A DNA stretch of 64,000 nt, from contig CM065381.1 in assembly GCA_033060915.1 (NCBI GenBank), positions 32,085,836-32,149,835 on the forward strand, read 5' to 3'. The position numbers were made by a program, and so were the translations under genes. The notes beneath the pieces are model-generated. The model ran no database searches and was not told where the DNA came from. It saw only the letters and a program-made list of their open reading frames with translations. The stretch is from Euryodendron excelsum. Its lineage: Eukaryota > Streptophyta > Magnoliopsida > Ericales > Pentaphylacaceae. Each line of letters begins with the position of its first letter. Position 1 is the first letter of the stretch. Shown piece by piece: positions 1 through 11,386 of the stretch.

Positions 1-1960
1 TTGGACTTGATGATCAAAATGATTTTGTTTGCATTTTCTGTTTGAGACATACCTTGTCTTTGCTGATTATTTTGAAAAGCATTTTGAAAATTTGACACAT
101 GTTGATCATGCTCATCAGCCAAGACTTGAAACTGATTGTTATAAAAACCATTTTAATACACAGGTTTAGTTTGAACTCTGATTCTTGAAAAAATGAACCT
201 TTTGAAACAATTTGGTCTAATATGTCCTTTGACACCACAATTATGACAAATAGGCACAAATGCAGCATGAAAAGACTGAGTATTTACCTTTGGTTGACTT
301 TCCTTGTGCCTTTATGATTAATGCCTTGGCACACGTTGATTTTTCAAATCTTGTTCATTGAAAGACTGAAAGGTTTTGATTCTTTGAGTGCATTTGATGG
401 TGAAGAAGTCTCCAAATCCAATACCACTTCTGTCATAGGCATTCTTTTGAATGCTGAACATATGCTCTCACTTTTCAATTGCATCTACTTAGCGTTTGAA
501 AGTTGCATTCACTTTAATCAGCTCTTTCTCAAGATATTGCACTTTTTCTTCCAATTTTTCTTTGGAATCAATGCTTTCCTGCAGCTCTTTCTCAGCTACT
601 TCTTGCTTCAACATGTCTCTTTCCTTTTGAACAATTTTGTACTTGACTGTCATCTTTAACTTGTAGTCTTTCAACTTTATGCACTCCTCATACATCTATT
701 TATAGGTCTGATGTACATCTGTGATTTTATTTTCAAAATTACTTGATCCATCTTCTTTTACCTGCTCAATATTAGTTTCAAAAACATTTTCCAACGAAAC
801 CTGAGAGGAAGAAGAAGATTTAGTAGATTCATGAAATGATAAAACAAAAGCAGTGAAATTGCAAGACTCTTTCTCAAAAGAAGAATCCTCAGACTCAATT
901 GAGATGGTGTCATCCCAAGTGAGTGTCATAGCCCTATTCTTTTTCTTTTTCTTGTTAGGACATTCTTGGGCAATATGACCAAATCCTTGACATTCATAAC
1001 ATTGAATGGACCTGGACTGCTGAGATGTGTATGCCTTTTTCTCATTTATTTGGAAAGGTTTAGGTTTAGAATCCAACTTACTAGAAGTCTTCTTTTCAGT
1101 CTTAGAACCAATGTTCTTTCTATTTCTGAGGAACTTCTTAAACTTTGTCACAAACAATGCCATCTCGGTATGGATAAACTCACGTTCATCCTCACTTGTG
1201 TTTTCATGGTCTTCTTTGACAGATTGAAGAGCCATGCTCTTATTAATCCTTTTGTTTTATTTTAAATTCACTTCATATGTTTGAAGAGAGCCAATAAACT
1301 CCTCAACTTTGAGAGCACCAACATCCTTGCTCTCCTCAATGGCTGTAACTTTGGACTGAAACCGTTCTGGAAGAGATCTTAGGATTTTTTTAACAATTTT
1401 GGAGTCAGAAATTTTTTCTCCAAGATTGAAGCTAGAATTTACTATGTCACTCAGTTTTATATAAAATGCATTAAAGGTTTCATTTTTTTCCATTCGAAGA
1501 GTTTCAACCATTATGGTTAACCTTTAAAGTTTTAAAAGTTTTTAACGGCCCTAGTCCCTTCATGAGTGACCTCTAGTATATCCCAACCTTCCTTAGCAAT
1601 CTCACATTTTAAAATCTTATGAAATTCTTCAAGAGATACACTATTAAAAATAGCATTCATGGCTTTGCTATTCTATCTACTCTCTTCTAACTCAATTCTA
1701 TCCCATTCAGACACAGGTTTAGGAACTTTCATATTTTCAACAAGTTTGATTGGTGGAGTCCATCCTTGTAAAACACTGACCTACACTCTTTCATCAATAG
1801 AATTAAAAAATGCACGCATCCTAGCTTTCCAATAAGAAAATTTTAAGCCATCAAACAAAGGAGGCCTCATGGTTGAACCACCTTCTTTGGGACCATCCCT
1901 ATTACTAGAATACTATCAGGACCACAATAAAGAAAATAGTTTTGAAAAACTAATTTTAGA
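1..1960 (-). pseudogene. Broken Copia gag (UBN2-type, two CCHC zinc knuckles)
   Basis: The minus strand encodes pieces of a Copia capsid protein. Near 1870-1780 is an N-terminal piece with the typical FDG and YWKARM words, ended by an in-frame TAG. At 1511-1257 comes the UBN2-type capsid segment (LRSLPERFQSKVTAIEES). At 1235-696 is a basic and acidic linker with a zinc knuckle CYECQGFGHIAQEC. At 695-489 is a charged, heptad-like coiled-coil stretch. Near 250-205, in another frame, is a second knuckle CHNCGVKGHIRPNC. The pieces lie in several frames with stops between them, so no full Gag can be made. The order matches Gag of Sirevirus-like Copia elements. Pol is not visible. Confidence 0.85.
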
Positions 1961-1962
1961 AG

Positions 1963-1982
1963 TGTCCTGCTCTAATAGCAAT
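1963..1982 (-). promoter_or_regulatory. Degenerate primer-binding site (initiator tRNA-Met type)
   Basis: Just inside the LTR the minus strand reads TTGCTATTAGAGC, close to the canonical plant TGGTATCAGAGC complement of initiator tRNA-Met. Two or three bases differ. Its position directly after the LTR sets the inner LTR boundary near 1983. Confidence 0.6.
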
Positions 1983-2514
1983 TGAGAAAACAAGTGTTCA
2001 TGCAAGAGGACTTAATGCATCATATGTGGGCCTAGAAGGGGGGTGAATAGGTCTCTACTTCTTCTTCATGCAAGTGCAAGCAAAAGAGAAACTAAATTGA
2101 AATACACACAACAACACAAGCAATATCCAAGATATAAGCAATTTTAGCGTGGAAACCCTTTCGGAAGAAAATCATGGGGCCTAGCCTAGCTCTAACCAAG
2201 CACTATAGTATAAATAATGATACAAAAGTGTCTTACAACTCGTTACACTTGTTGAATCCTCAACACTTGGCTTGCATATGCACCTTATACTCCTTTGAGT
2301 CCACGACTATGTTCACGAGCACTTAGAACCTCATCAAACCCTCAATGAATCACCAAAGACTTGAATTCCATCAAGCCACACTAGTCTCTTTAAAAAATGG
2401 AGGGACAAGGAGGAGTGGAGTCTTCTCAGGATAAACACCTGGTGGACAATCTAGAAAACTCTCTTTGTTCTTGTATAAGGAACACTCTTATTTCTTGTAT
2501 ATACACTCAAAGAA

Positions 2515-2583
<69 letters not shown>

Positions 2584-3235
2584 GAGAGATATGTCTTGGC
2601 TACTTTAAGCACACTCTTGAACCACCAATCATCTCCCAACCTCCTCCTTCAGGAGCTCTTGAAGATGTTTTTAGAAATTCGTAAAATTCTTCAAGTTTCC
2701 TAAAAAAGAGGAGAAGGGCATATCTTTTTGGAAGCATAAGATTTATGCATAGCTGCCCTAAATATTCTGCCATGTTTCCTTTATAGAATTTATCACTTTG
2801 TCACCACATGCTTGAAGAAAGCACCGCACTAGAGCAAATCATGGAAGTGGGGTACTCTTCGTCAAAAACATTTGTTGAGCCAATCGGGACCACACTCTAG
2901 CGGGGTGGAGTCTGCCTGAGAGCGGGCTTCTCTGAAACTAAAATTTTGTTGAAGCATTGGGACCTCGCTCTAGCGGGGTTGAGTCCGCCTGAGAGCGGGC
3001 TTCTCTAGAATTGCCTTGTGTTGGAGGAGCTGGAGCCCATTAGAGTGGGGTTGAGGCCCGCTAGAGCGGGGTGCCTGGGCCTTATGAAAATTTTGCAACT
3101 TCTTGTTTCTCTTTGTTTTTTTGGCTCTTGGAGGTTGGTTTGGAGTTAATGTTTGATCATAATTACACATATTTAGAAACACTCAATCTCACTTAATTTG
3201 TTTATACAATGCACAAATGGCCAATTTTCCTAACA
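1983..3235 (-). repeat. 5' LTR of the left Copia element
   Basis: An LTR of about 1.25 kb starts with TG at 3235 and ends near 1983 on the minus strand. Near its inner end is the CCTATTCACCCCCC word, common just upstream of the primer-binding site in plant Copia LTRs. It carries a long AG microsatellite (2517-2589) and a short internal duplication around 2885-3005, where a phrase containing gcggggt, gagtc and cgcctgagagcgggcttctct occurs twice. The partner LTR is outside the window. Confidence 0.7.
2517..2589. repeat. AG/CT microsatellite inside the LTR
   Basis: A nearly perfect AG dinucleotide run of about 70 bp with one or two interruptions (gata). The open frames across it (RERERE or SLSLSL) are repeat artefacts. 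Confidence 0.95.
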
Positions 3236-3547
3236 GACAAAAATAATAACTACTAACATATATAAGAAGAAATTGTTTATAAATGTTATCATATTTTTTG
3301 TCCCTACTTTTTAACTGATATTCGTTTGATACCCAGATAATTATATATTCATGTTTTTTAGATTCTCATATTTTTATACTGAATTTTGTTTCTGTATTTT
3401 TTTAAAGAAAAATTGTATTAAATTTGTACGTATTAAGTACTGTCCTTTCACCGTTCCGTATTTTACTAATTATGATAAGTAGTACCTTAAAACAAGGGTA
3501 TTATTTTTTCATTTTTCCTCAAGTCCTTGTTTATTTTGAATCCTAAT

Positions 3548-3794
3548 AGCCTATTTGGAACTTGGGGGAAGAAAGGGAAATGAAGGAAATGAAAAGTAAA
3601 GAGAAAATGAAGAAAAAATATTATTCTTTCATGTTTTGGTTTTGTAAAGAAAATGGAAGGAAAGAAGGGACAGAAAGAGAGAGTGATTTAAGATTTTTCC
3701 TCTCATTTCTCTATTAGGTAGAATGAAACAATGGAGGGAAAAATTTTAAAATTTTCCTTCCCTCCCTCCCCCTCCCCCAAGTTCTAAACAGGCT
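3548..3794. mobile_element. MITE-like element upstream of the PPR gene
   Basis: The left end AGCCTATTTGGAACTTGGGG and the inverted right end AGCCTGTTTAGAACTTGGGG match at about 18 of 20 bases, enclosing about 207 bp of purine-rich sequence on one side and pyrimidine-rich on the other. Size and structure fit a non-autonomous DNA transposon. I could not see a clear target-site duplication, so the superfamily is open. It ends only about 50 bp before the site II and telo-box motifs of the PPR gene. Confidence 0.6.
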
Positions 3795-3842
3795 GCAAAG
3801 GGGTAACACATAATACATGGACCACACAGAGAAGTCCACTAA

Positions 3843-3866
3843 TGGGCCCAATACATTAAACCCTAA
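3843..3866 (+). promoter_or_regulatory. Site II (TGGGCC) and telo-box (AAACCCTAA) motifs
   Basis: TGGGCC lies at 3843-3848 and AAACCCTAA at 3858-3866, about 80-100 bp before the proposed start codon. In plants, site II elements (bound by TCP factors) together with telo-boxes are typical of promoters of genes for mitochondrial, plastid and ribosomal proteins. Here they fit the organelle-type PPR gene just downstream. A short CT-rich leader (3920-3938) follows. Confidence 0.6.
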
Positions 3867-3944
3867 ACCTGCATCCGAGAATACGACAATTAACCTCTGT
3901 AAACGTTTGGATTAGAAGCTCTCTCTCTCACTCTCTCTCAGAGG

Positions 3945-4229
3945 ATGATGGTGATGAACCTTCTCCAATCGTGTACATCGTGTTCATGGGGCAATCAACG
4001 TGGCATTTCTAAGGTTTTCAGGGTTTTGTTGTACTCCACGGAACCCGTGACTTCCACATCTTCAAAGGACACTCTATATAGTCGGCTTTTACCATTTGGA
4101 AACCCTAGGGTTTCAATTGTACCGTTGCTGGACCAATGGGTCAGAGAAGGAAGAGGCGTAGAGCAAGAAGAACTTCAGCTTATCATCTTGCAGCTCAGAA
4201 AATTCAGGCGTTTCACACACGCTCTCGAG

Positions 4230-4297
<68 letters not shown>

Positions 4298-7200
4298 GCT
4301 TCTCTCTTTTACATTTTAGTTGATTGCTGAAATTGTAATTATTTGGGCACTTACAAGGCTCTGTTTCTCTATGGTTGTTCACCCTGTTCTATACCTTTGA
4401 TCAACAGAAATATTGCTTATGCTTGTGCTTGTCTAACTTAACATTTTGGACTGAGAAAAAGCCATGGCTGCGTTGTCATGGTGCTTCGCAATGAAAGGAA
4501 AAATTATTTTCTTAATTATACACTACATATAATGTATGTGCTAACTTCCTTTTTTTTTTTTATTTCACCCTTGAGATTTTTCAATCGTTGCTATGATATA
4601 ACTTTCCTTTCCTTGCTATTCCTTTTGCACTTTAATTCACATAGTGTAGGCTTTGTATGGAACTTGGAATTGGTAAGCAGAAAGGGAAAGGGAAATGGGA
4701 AGGAAAACCGTTTCCTTTGTGCTTTCCGTCCTACTTTAGAAAAGCATTAGGTTTACATAATGTTATGAAATGATATGCAATCATGAAAAAGAGGAGGAGA
4801 AATGATGTCTAGAACTGTAGTCATCATATTTTCATTTTTTTTCATGGTAACCAAGCAAAGAATAACAATTTCTTTCTTATATCCCTCAACAAATCCATGG
4901 ACTAATCATAGCATAAAGTAGTGTGATATTGAAGGATATGCTATGTTTATGGGGGTAAAAGGCATGCTATGACAATTAATTGAAGCTACCTCTGAACATG
5001 CAAAGCTCAGCTCTATCACCAACTTAATATTTACATGATAACATGCCATTAAGAAGAAGATAACACTGCACATTAGTTATGGAGCATGTTACTTGGAATG
5101 CAGATCGTTTAGGAATGTGGTACGCCCCATCCTTTAAATTGCCGTACACTTGTATAACTTAAACTATTAGAATATAAAGTACTTCTAGTGCAATTTTGTT
5201 TAATAATCGAACATCTAATAAAATATAGTATTTTTTTAATTAATCATCTAAAAACACATTTCTAGAAGCATTGTCTTATTTTTTTGTATATTTTCTACCA
5301 AACCTCTATTCTCCCCAGATTTTCATTCATTATATTGGATTTTTTTCCTTGTTAGGTGAACTCTAAGGAAATAAATAGGAAAAAAGGGTTGGGATAGCAT
5401 TGAATTGCTAAATTCACTGTTATGGAATAGAACTGTATCATGTTTTGGAAAACCGTTCAAAAAACGTAAATCGCGAAGGTCTTAGCGTATGCTGATAACA
5501 GTGTAACATGGACTGAACGAGACCTTATATACTTTTCAAAATGCGCTTGTGTTGATTAGGGTGGCCATCTCTGGTCCACTGGATGCAAGATGGTGTCTGC
5601 CGTATTAGACAAAACCTGGAGATTAGCAAATTTCCTCTTGACGGAAAATGCATATTCTCAGCAGGATAATGGGTTTTCAAGAATTCCATAGCAGACAAAA
5701 CTTGGTGATTAGCAAATTTCCCTCTTGATGGAAAATGCATATTCAGGGCAGAATAATGGGTTTTCAAGAATTTCTGTGAAAATAGATTATTTGGACTCTC
5801 CTAGCAATTGTAAATAGTTTAGTGCCTTTATCTTGCGAGAGAGTTTTTGGTTCTAGGGAAAGTAGATAAACCATAACTGAAGAGGCGAATTGAAAAATCT
5901 AATGTTAATTTGGAATCACAGGATTAAGGAATGATTTGCAGGTCTAACAAAGAGAAAACTATTTGGTGAATTACTATTATGTTTATAAACAAAGATACAG
6001 CCGTAGTATAATCAATTAATGGAAAAGAGCAATGCAGCTGATCTTAAAATGTCTGGATAAGGTCTCTAGCTGTCTAGAGGCTCATCTGTGCCAGTGGTTT
6101 ACTCTGTTGGAATATTTATAAGCAACAACGGATGACTTTGGACCGCTGCATTGTTGTTGAAGTATCAATTGCAAAAGAGGAACCACAAAGACTTAAGGTT
6201 TATATATGAGAAGTTATGCTTGAATTGACAATTTTGTGGCCTAAACCATAATGTAGTCCATTTGGGCAGCTGTACCTGTATCCATAAATCTGTCGCATGA
6301 CTTTCTTTCTCTCTCCTTCCTATAACTCCCACGAAATCTTCTTACAGATACTTACGGGTAATATTATGCCCTCTAATGTTGATTCTAAAATTAATTCACA
6401 TTCTTAGATACTTCAATTTTCAAAATTTTCCCATTAGTTCATGTTCCTGATTCTCATTGTCAGGTATCGGAATGGATGAGCAATAAAAGATATTTTGACC
6501 TGTTACCGAGAGATGTTGCTGTTCGGTTGGATTTGATATCGAAGGTTCATGGCCTAGAACAAGCAGAGAAGTATTTCAATAACCTCCCTATCATCTTGAG
6601 AGGCTTCCAGGTCTATGGTGCTCTTTTGAACTGCTACGCACATGCAAAATCTCTGGAGAAAGTAGAGGACATCATGCAGAAGATGAGGGAATTGGGATTT
6701 GTTAGAACATCACTTCCATACAATGTGATACTGAAGCTCTATACTGACATGGGAAAGCATGAAAAACTAGATTCCCTGATGCAAGAGATGGAAGAGAAAG
6801 GAATAACTCGTAACAAATTCACATTCAATACCCGGTTGAATGCATATGCAACTGCTTCAGATATAGAGGGAATGGAGAAGCTTCTGACCAAGATGGAAGC
6901 TGATCCTGCAGTCCCCATGGACTGGAATGCATATGTTGTGGCAGCAAATGGTTACTTGAGAGCTGGTGTGGTAGAAAAGGCTTCGGCAATGCTGAAGAAA
7001 TCAGAGCTACTCGTCAGGGGTAATGTGAGAAGGTTTGCTCATGAAGTTCTAATCACTCTGTATGCTACTATGGGGAACAAGGATGAAGTGTATCGTATAT
7101 GGGATTTGTACAAGAAAACTGGAAAGTTCTACAATATGAGCTACCTTAGTATGATAAGCTCACTAGTGAAGTTAGATGACCTTGATGGTGCAGAAAAGAT

Positions 7201-7696
7201 ATGGGAGGAATGGGAAGCCAGGAAGATACATTTTGATTTTCGAGTTCCAAACTTGCTCATCAAAGCTTATTGCAAGAAAGGTCTTTTTGGAAATGCTGAA
7301 TCAATTATAAACAGACTCATAGAGAGTGGTCAGGAGCCCAATGCGACCATATGGCAGCACTTGGCAGCCGGATATCATGAAGATGACCAGATGGAAAATG
7401 CTGTGGAGACAATGAAGAAAGCAATCCTGGCAAGTCATCCAAGGTGGAAGCCAAACCTTGCCACTCTGGCTGCATGTCTAGAATTTTTGAAAGGGAAGGG
7501 AAGCATAGAATTAGCGGAGGAGTTAATAGCATTACTACGGGAAAAGGGTCATATACCAACAGAAGTCTGTGCCAGATTAGTAAATTCTATTGGAAGTGGA
7601 AATGGGGCATTGAGAGCACTTGATCACGTCAGAGGGGATGATCCGGTTCTTGAGGGAGAAAGAGGCATGGAGTTCAAATCCGAGAGTATCAGCTGA
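3945..7696 (+). CDS. Pentatricopeptide repeat protein, P-class, organelle type (two exons)
   Basis: Predicted join is 3945-4229 with 6464-7696, giving 505 residues. Exon 1 ends in GAG and is followed by a GT donor; exon 2 follows a cag acceptor, and the phase is kept (HALE then VSEWMSNKRYFDLLP). The N-terminus is rich in Ser, Arg and Leu with few acids, as expected of a mitochondrial or plastid targeting peptide. From about residue 100 helical PPR-type repeats of about 35 residues follow (for example residues 144-178, 179-213, 214-248), with no DYW or E extension, so it is P-class. The protein resembles the Arabidopsis At2g20710-like group. Such proteins bind organelle RNA; the target cannot be read from this sequence. 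No frame break is seen. An ATG at 3948 is an alternative start. The intron position is inferred from frame and family, not from transcripts. Confidence 0.88.
4232..4296. repeat. CT/AG microsatellite at the intron donor
   Basis: An uninterrupted CT run of about 65 bp starts two bases after the GT of the predicted donor. It creates artefact SLSLSL and RERERE reading frames. Confidence 0.95.
5607..5779. repeat. Tandem 86-bp duplication in the PPR intron
   Basis: Two head-to-tail copies start with agacaaaac and end near ttttcaagaatt. They differ at several bases and a small indel. The open frame across them on the minus strand has no known similarity. Confidence 0.8.
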
Positions 7697-10597
7697 ATGA
7701 TCAGGTTACTGGTTACTTTTGTTCGAGGCTTGTCAATTTATTTTAGGATTAATTCAGTTTTCCATTTCAGATTTGTGCCGTCAGATTTATCAAGAATGCA
7801 AGTATTGCCGTGACGATAAAATAGAACTCTTATCTCATTTCTCTCTCCATTGAACTTCTCAATAGTTACAAAGGCAAAACTTGGTTTGTGTGGGCAATAT
7901 ATGCAAATTGCACATCTTGAACTGTCTCCTTTCATCACGAATATGAAAAGTTATACCTGTTTACAAAGTTACAGTCACGGATACAAAGCAAAGCACAACA
8001 GGAAGGAAAATCAAAATTGACAGACATTCAAGGGCACAAGCTGCTCTAAAGCCACAGGAAGACAGGGCAGAGGCAGAGCAGAAGGCCTGATTCCTGCTAG
8101 GGGTTTGGAGGCCAACCAATGAGCACACGGATTAGAACGATGCCATAGGAGCTCCAATCAGATCATTCTAGAATGTCTTCCACAAAAGCTTGGATTGCTC
8201 AGCAGGTCGGGAGCCATCCCTTGGTTTAGCAGGAGAAATTATTCTGTATAACCGGCACATGGTATGACTCCCTCCACGATTTTGGCATTCATGTTCATAT
8301 ACAAATACTGAAATCATAATAGAAATTGCATGCATGGGCCGTTATTTAGAGTAATTTTTGGTTAGAGTTATGGATAAAAAGTCACTTTAAAAAGTTGAAT
8401 GGTTGATGCCTGACATAGCTGCCATATTACATGCGCACTAATTTTTTTTTTTTTTCACATATGTATATACAGATCTAGTTGCTCATATATTTACACAATT
8501 ATTCTTGATAGCCAAGCTGAATTGTGGAGTTGTAAGGATCATAAAAAGCTATTTAATACCCAACCATTGAGGGGTTAAAAGAAGACGCTGCCTTCCAACT
8601 CCACAAGTCTATTAATCAGTTTGATGTAATATGACGAAGGGGACATAATTTAAACATAAGTGTGATGAACACAGTTGTATACTGTCCTTCCTGTCCTTCC
8701 ATTCTGATCCGTACTGTCGTTGCCGTTCAAACACTCTGTCTTCTGCGGCTCCTCGTATTATACAAATTCTGATTGTGTTTGAACTCAGTTACAATGATGT
8801 AACATTATATTATGACTAAAAAATGCTTTTACTCACGAAACATGCCACCACGGAAATTCCTAACAGCAATGTTACTGCCCAAGGTCTGGCAGTTCTTGCA
8901 TCATCTACTCTTTTTTTTTTTTTTTTTTTTTCGCATGTACCGTTGATCTGACATCCCAAAGATACTGAACAATTACTTGGAGACAAATTTAAGCTAAACT
9001 AGGCCCACGGCCAATAAACACCTGCGGGATTTTCTCTAGGAGGACCAAAAATTTGTTTTGTATGTTTATTTTGGACTGTTGGATCATGACAACTGAAACA
9101 GGAACAAAAACTTTCATGTCTGTTAGGTTGCTTTCTCTTTCATGAAGAAACATATATTTAGTAGCGATTGAATGCATACTATTTATGTCATATTCAGTGG
9201 CAGTTTTTAGACCAAACACTTGTATCGTTTGAGGGATTTCTCTATTTTAGTATTGCTGATTATTCCACTCTCATCTATTCTTGGGAAGAAAGAGGGGAAA
9301 CGAAATTTTGGTTAATGAGAAACTTCTTTTCCACCAAGCCGAAGAAGAACCTTCCTACTCGTATAAGGGCAGCCAAGTGCTGCACTGCATGAAGCTCCTG
9401 CCATTGCAAAATATAATATGAAGAGGGTCAAATGTATACAACTTTACCCTCAAGTGCGTTTCCATATTTCAAACCCATATCACAACGGAGTAGCAATTTT
9501 GTTTCCACTCATATCTTGGATCTTATATGTTCACTAACTCTAGAGCTGGTAGACAAGAGGGGCAGAAAAAGAAATCCAAGCCCTGGGCAGCATTATTCCT
9601 ACAATACTGATTGAAAACGACCAAAAACCTCAAGGTGCTGTCCATAGCCGTATTGGGATATAGAATACACAAGCTAACAAACAGTGCCTAATGTAGTTAG
9701 ATCCAAGTGATGGTGAAAAATAAAACATAAAAAAATTGTAATCGAAGTACATGCAAGAACAAGTACATCTACTGGAGAAACCGATCAATGCTTGGGGCAT
9801 ACCGACTAGTGTTAAAATGGGATAGATAAAGAAAGGGACAACTCTAAGCAAGATTTAGAAGTGACCCTTAGCTGGAGACTTCAATTGTTATCCAGACAGA
9901 TGAGTAAGGGGAAGAAAATGACCTCTTCTTTGGAAAATTATCCTCCTCCACCGCAATAGTCGGCACCATCAAGTCCACCTCTGACAACCACCACCAACAC
10001 CAACTTTAAGCTGTTAGTTAGAGAGCAAAAAGAAGATAAGCAACTGAAATGGACACGTTTGGCTTGTAGTATTCATAGAGATACCAATTTTCATTCAACC
10101 CTTAATTACAAGTTTGAAATACTTGGCCTGCCCTTCCAAGTTGACATCTCACCCCTTTTCCTCCTGTTGGGGACCCCATACTCCCATGTAGTGTCTTTGC
10201 TGAAGAATTAAGGTCAGGACCACCCACCAGGAGTCGGCAGGCGGTATCATCTAATTGAACGCTATCACCATCCATAACATTATTCACAATGATCTTCAAT
10301 TTTGACTTCTAGTGTTTAATGTCTCAGGATTGAAGACAGAACATTAAAACAAAAGCATATATCGCATGATAAAAGCAGCCGCTACAACTTATAGGGCGAG
10401 GAATTTAACAAGCCTCAATTAAATTCAAAACTTTGATTACAATCTCTAATATAAGTTCAATGGACTCCTATATATCAGCACAGAGATGCAAAAGCTCTGT
10501 CATCTATTGCATCTGGCCAAATCTGGGTATTGTCCATATGCTTGTAGGTATAATTTTTACAAACTGTACAATGGGTGGGAAGAAAGTAGCAAGGCAA
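7697..10597. other. Intergenic region between the PPR and RING genes
   Basis: The 3' UTRs of the two converging genes should lie here. There are T-runs at 8441-8455 and 8911-8931. The stretch 8040-8260 is less AT-rich and on the minus strand holds short open pieces broken by stops, without a family I recognise. The stretch 10,102-10,299 (minus) is open for 65 codons but is most simply 3' UTR of the RING gene. Confidence 0.6.
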
Positions 10598-11386
10598 TTA
10601 GAACAAGAGAAGACACAAAACTAAACAACAGCAGAGGAAAAAACAAACTCGGCTGAGGGACTCATTGGCCTGCATTATGTGCCTTCTCACCCTGGGACTA
10701 TTGCTTCCTGCAAGGTGATAAGAGTTCGGATAAGTGTATAAGGTAGTTTCCGAGTTCCCAAAAATCCTCGCATAAACTGTTTCCCCAAAGATGCCAACCA
10801 TCGGGTGAAATGCAGCTGTGGTCATTGTGCCATCAACGCTGAGCATGGGCGTGGCAGAATAGTTGCCAGGGTGAGAGCGGTATGGCTGAGACTGTTGTGG
10901 ATAACTGCGATGATGATGTTGCTGAGATGGATGAGAATTGGTGGTGCTTGCAGTTGTTATCAGTGTGGGGGCTCTGCAAGTGGGGCTAGGAGGTCTTTGC
11001 GGTACAACTATACCCAGGTGTGGGGCTTTGCCCTCAGAGGATTTTGCAGTTTGGCCCCGGCCATAAAGTGGGACTAAGGTTCTTTCTGAAACTTCAGCTT
11101 TGCATACAGGGCATTGTGGCTGTTGCTGGTCGGGGTTTTCAGCAGAGACACTCTGCAAATGGATCCATTTGTAAATGCAGGGCCAGCAATAGAGGTGGCC
11201 GCAAAGAGTGACCACTGGGTCCTGCACAAGGTCTAGGCAAATGTTGCAGTCCAAACCACCAGAAGGATTATTTTCGCATCCATCAATAGGGGCTGAGAGA
11301 GATTTCCACTTCCCCATGGAAGCCCCGTCTTCTCCACTGGAGTCATTTCGTGCCACAGCCTCTTGAAAGAATTGCTCCATGGCCAT
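10598..11386 (-). CDS. RMA: RMA-type membrane-anchored RING E3 ubiquitin ligase
   Basis: A 262-residue protein. A C3HC4 RING finger spans residues 47-95 (CNICLD, then [13 protein letters not shown], then QCPVC), which binds an E2 and passes ubiquitin to substrates. A Pro/His/Gln/Ser-rich middle follows. The extreme C-terminus (about residues 246-262, [17 protein letters not shown]) is a hydrophobic tail anchor. This layout is that of plant RMA proteins, homologues of animal RNF5/RNF185, which act at the ER membrane in quality control and turnover of membrane proteins such as aquaporins. Length fits the family (about 190-260). The ATG at 11,386 is chosen because a splice acceptor (TTTCCAG) lies 40 bases upstream; the longer open frame is intron. 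The coding part has no intron, as usual for this family. No broken residue is seen. Confidence 0.92.
   Translation of the reverse strand: MAMEQFFQEAVARNDSSGEDGASMGKWKSLSAPIDGCENNPSGGLDCNICLDLVQDPVVTLCGHLYCWPCIYKWIHLQSVSAENPDQQQPQCPVCKAEVSERTLVPLYGRGQTAKSSEGKAPHLGIVVPQRPPSPTCRAPTLITTASTTNSHPSQQHHHRSYPQQSQPYRSHPGNYSATPMLSVDGTMTTAAFHPMVGIFGETVYARIFGNSETTLYTYPNSYHLAGSNSPRVRRHIMQANESLSRVCFFLCCCLVLCLLLF

Larger units (their letters stand above)
1..3235 (-). mobile_element. Copia LTR retrotransposon, 5' part, cut by window edge
   Basis: Read on the minus strand the order is LTR (3235 to about 1983), primer-binding site (about 1982-1963), then a decayed gag running off the left edge. Pol and the other LTR would lie outside the window. 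The outer LTR end reads TGTTAGGAAAATTGG, a common plant Copia LTR start. The bases next to it (3236-3240, gacaa) would be one copy of the target-site duplication. Stops and frame changes in gag show that it is defective. A long gag with two zinc knuckles and a coiled-coil stretch between them resembles the second, fuller Copia element at 53.7 kb. Confidence 0.85.
4230..6463 (+). other. Predicted intron of the PPR gene (2.2 kb)
   Basis: The intron begins GTTCTCTCTC, so a CT microsatellite (4232-4296) starts just after the donor dinucleotide. It ends with a T-rich stretch and CAG at 6461-6463. It contains a tandem 86-bp duplication (5607-5692 and 5693-5779, about 90 percent alike), but no convincing coding sequence. 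Confidence 0.75.

Noticed and set aside
2397..2684. Open frames across the AG/CT runs at 2.5, 4.2 and 14.2 kb
   Set aside because: They encode only RERERE or SLSLSL repeats from microsatellites and lack any domain.
10805..11211. Plus-strand open frames opposite the RING gene
   Set aside because: They are shadows of the well-supported minus-strand RING coding sequence.
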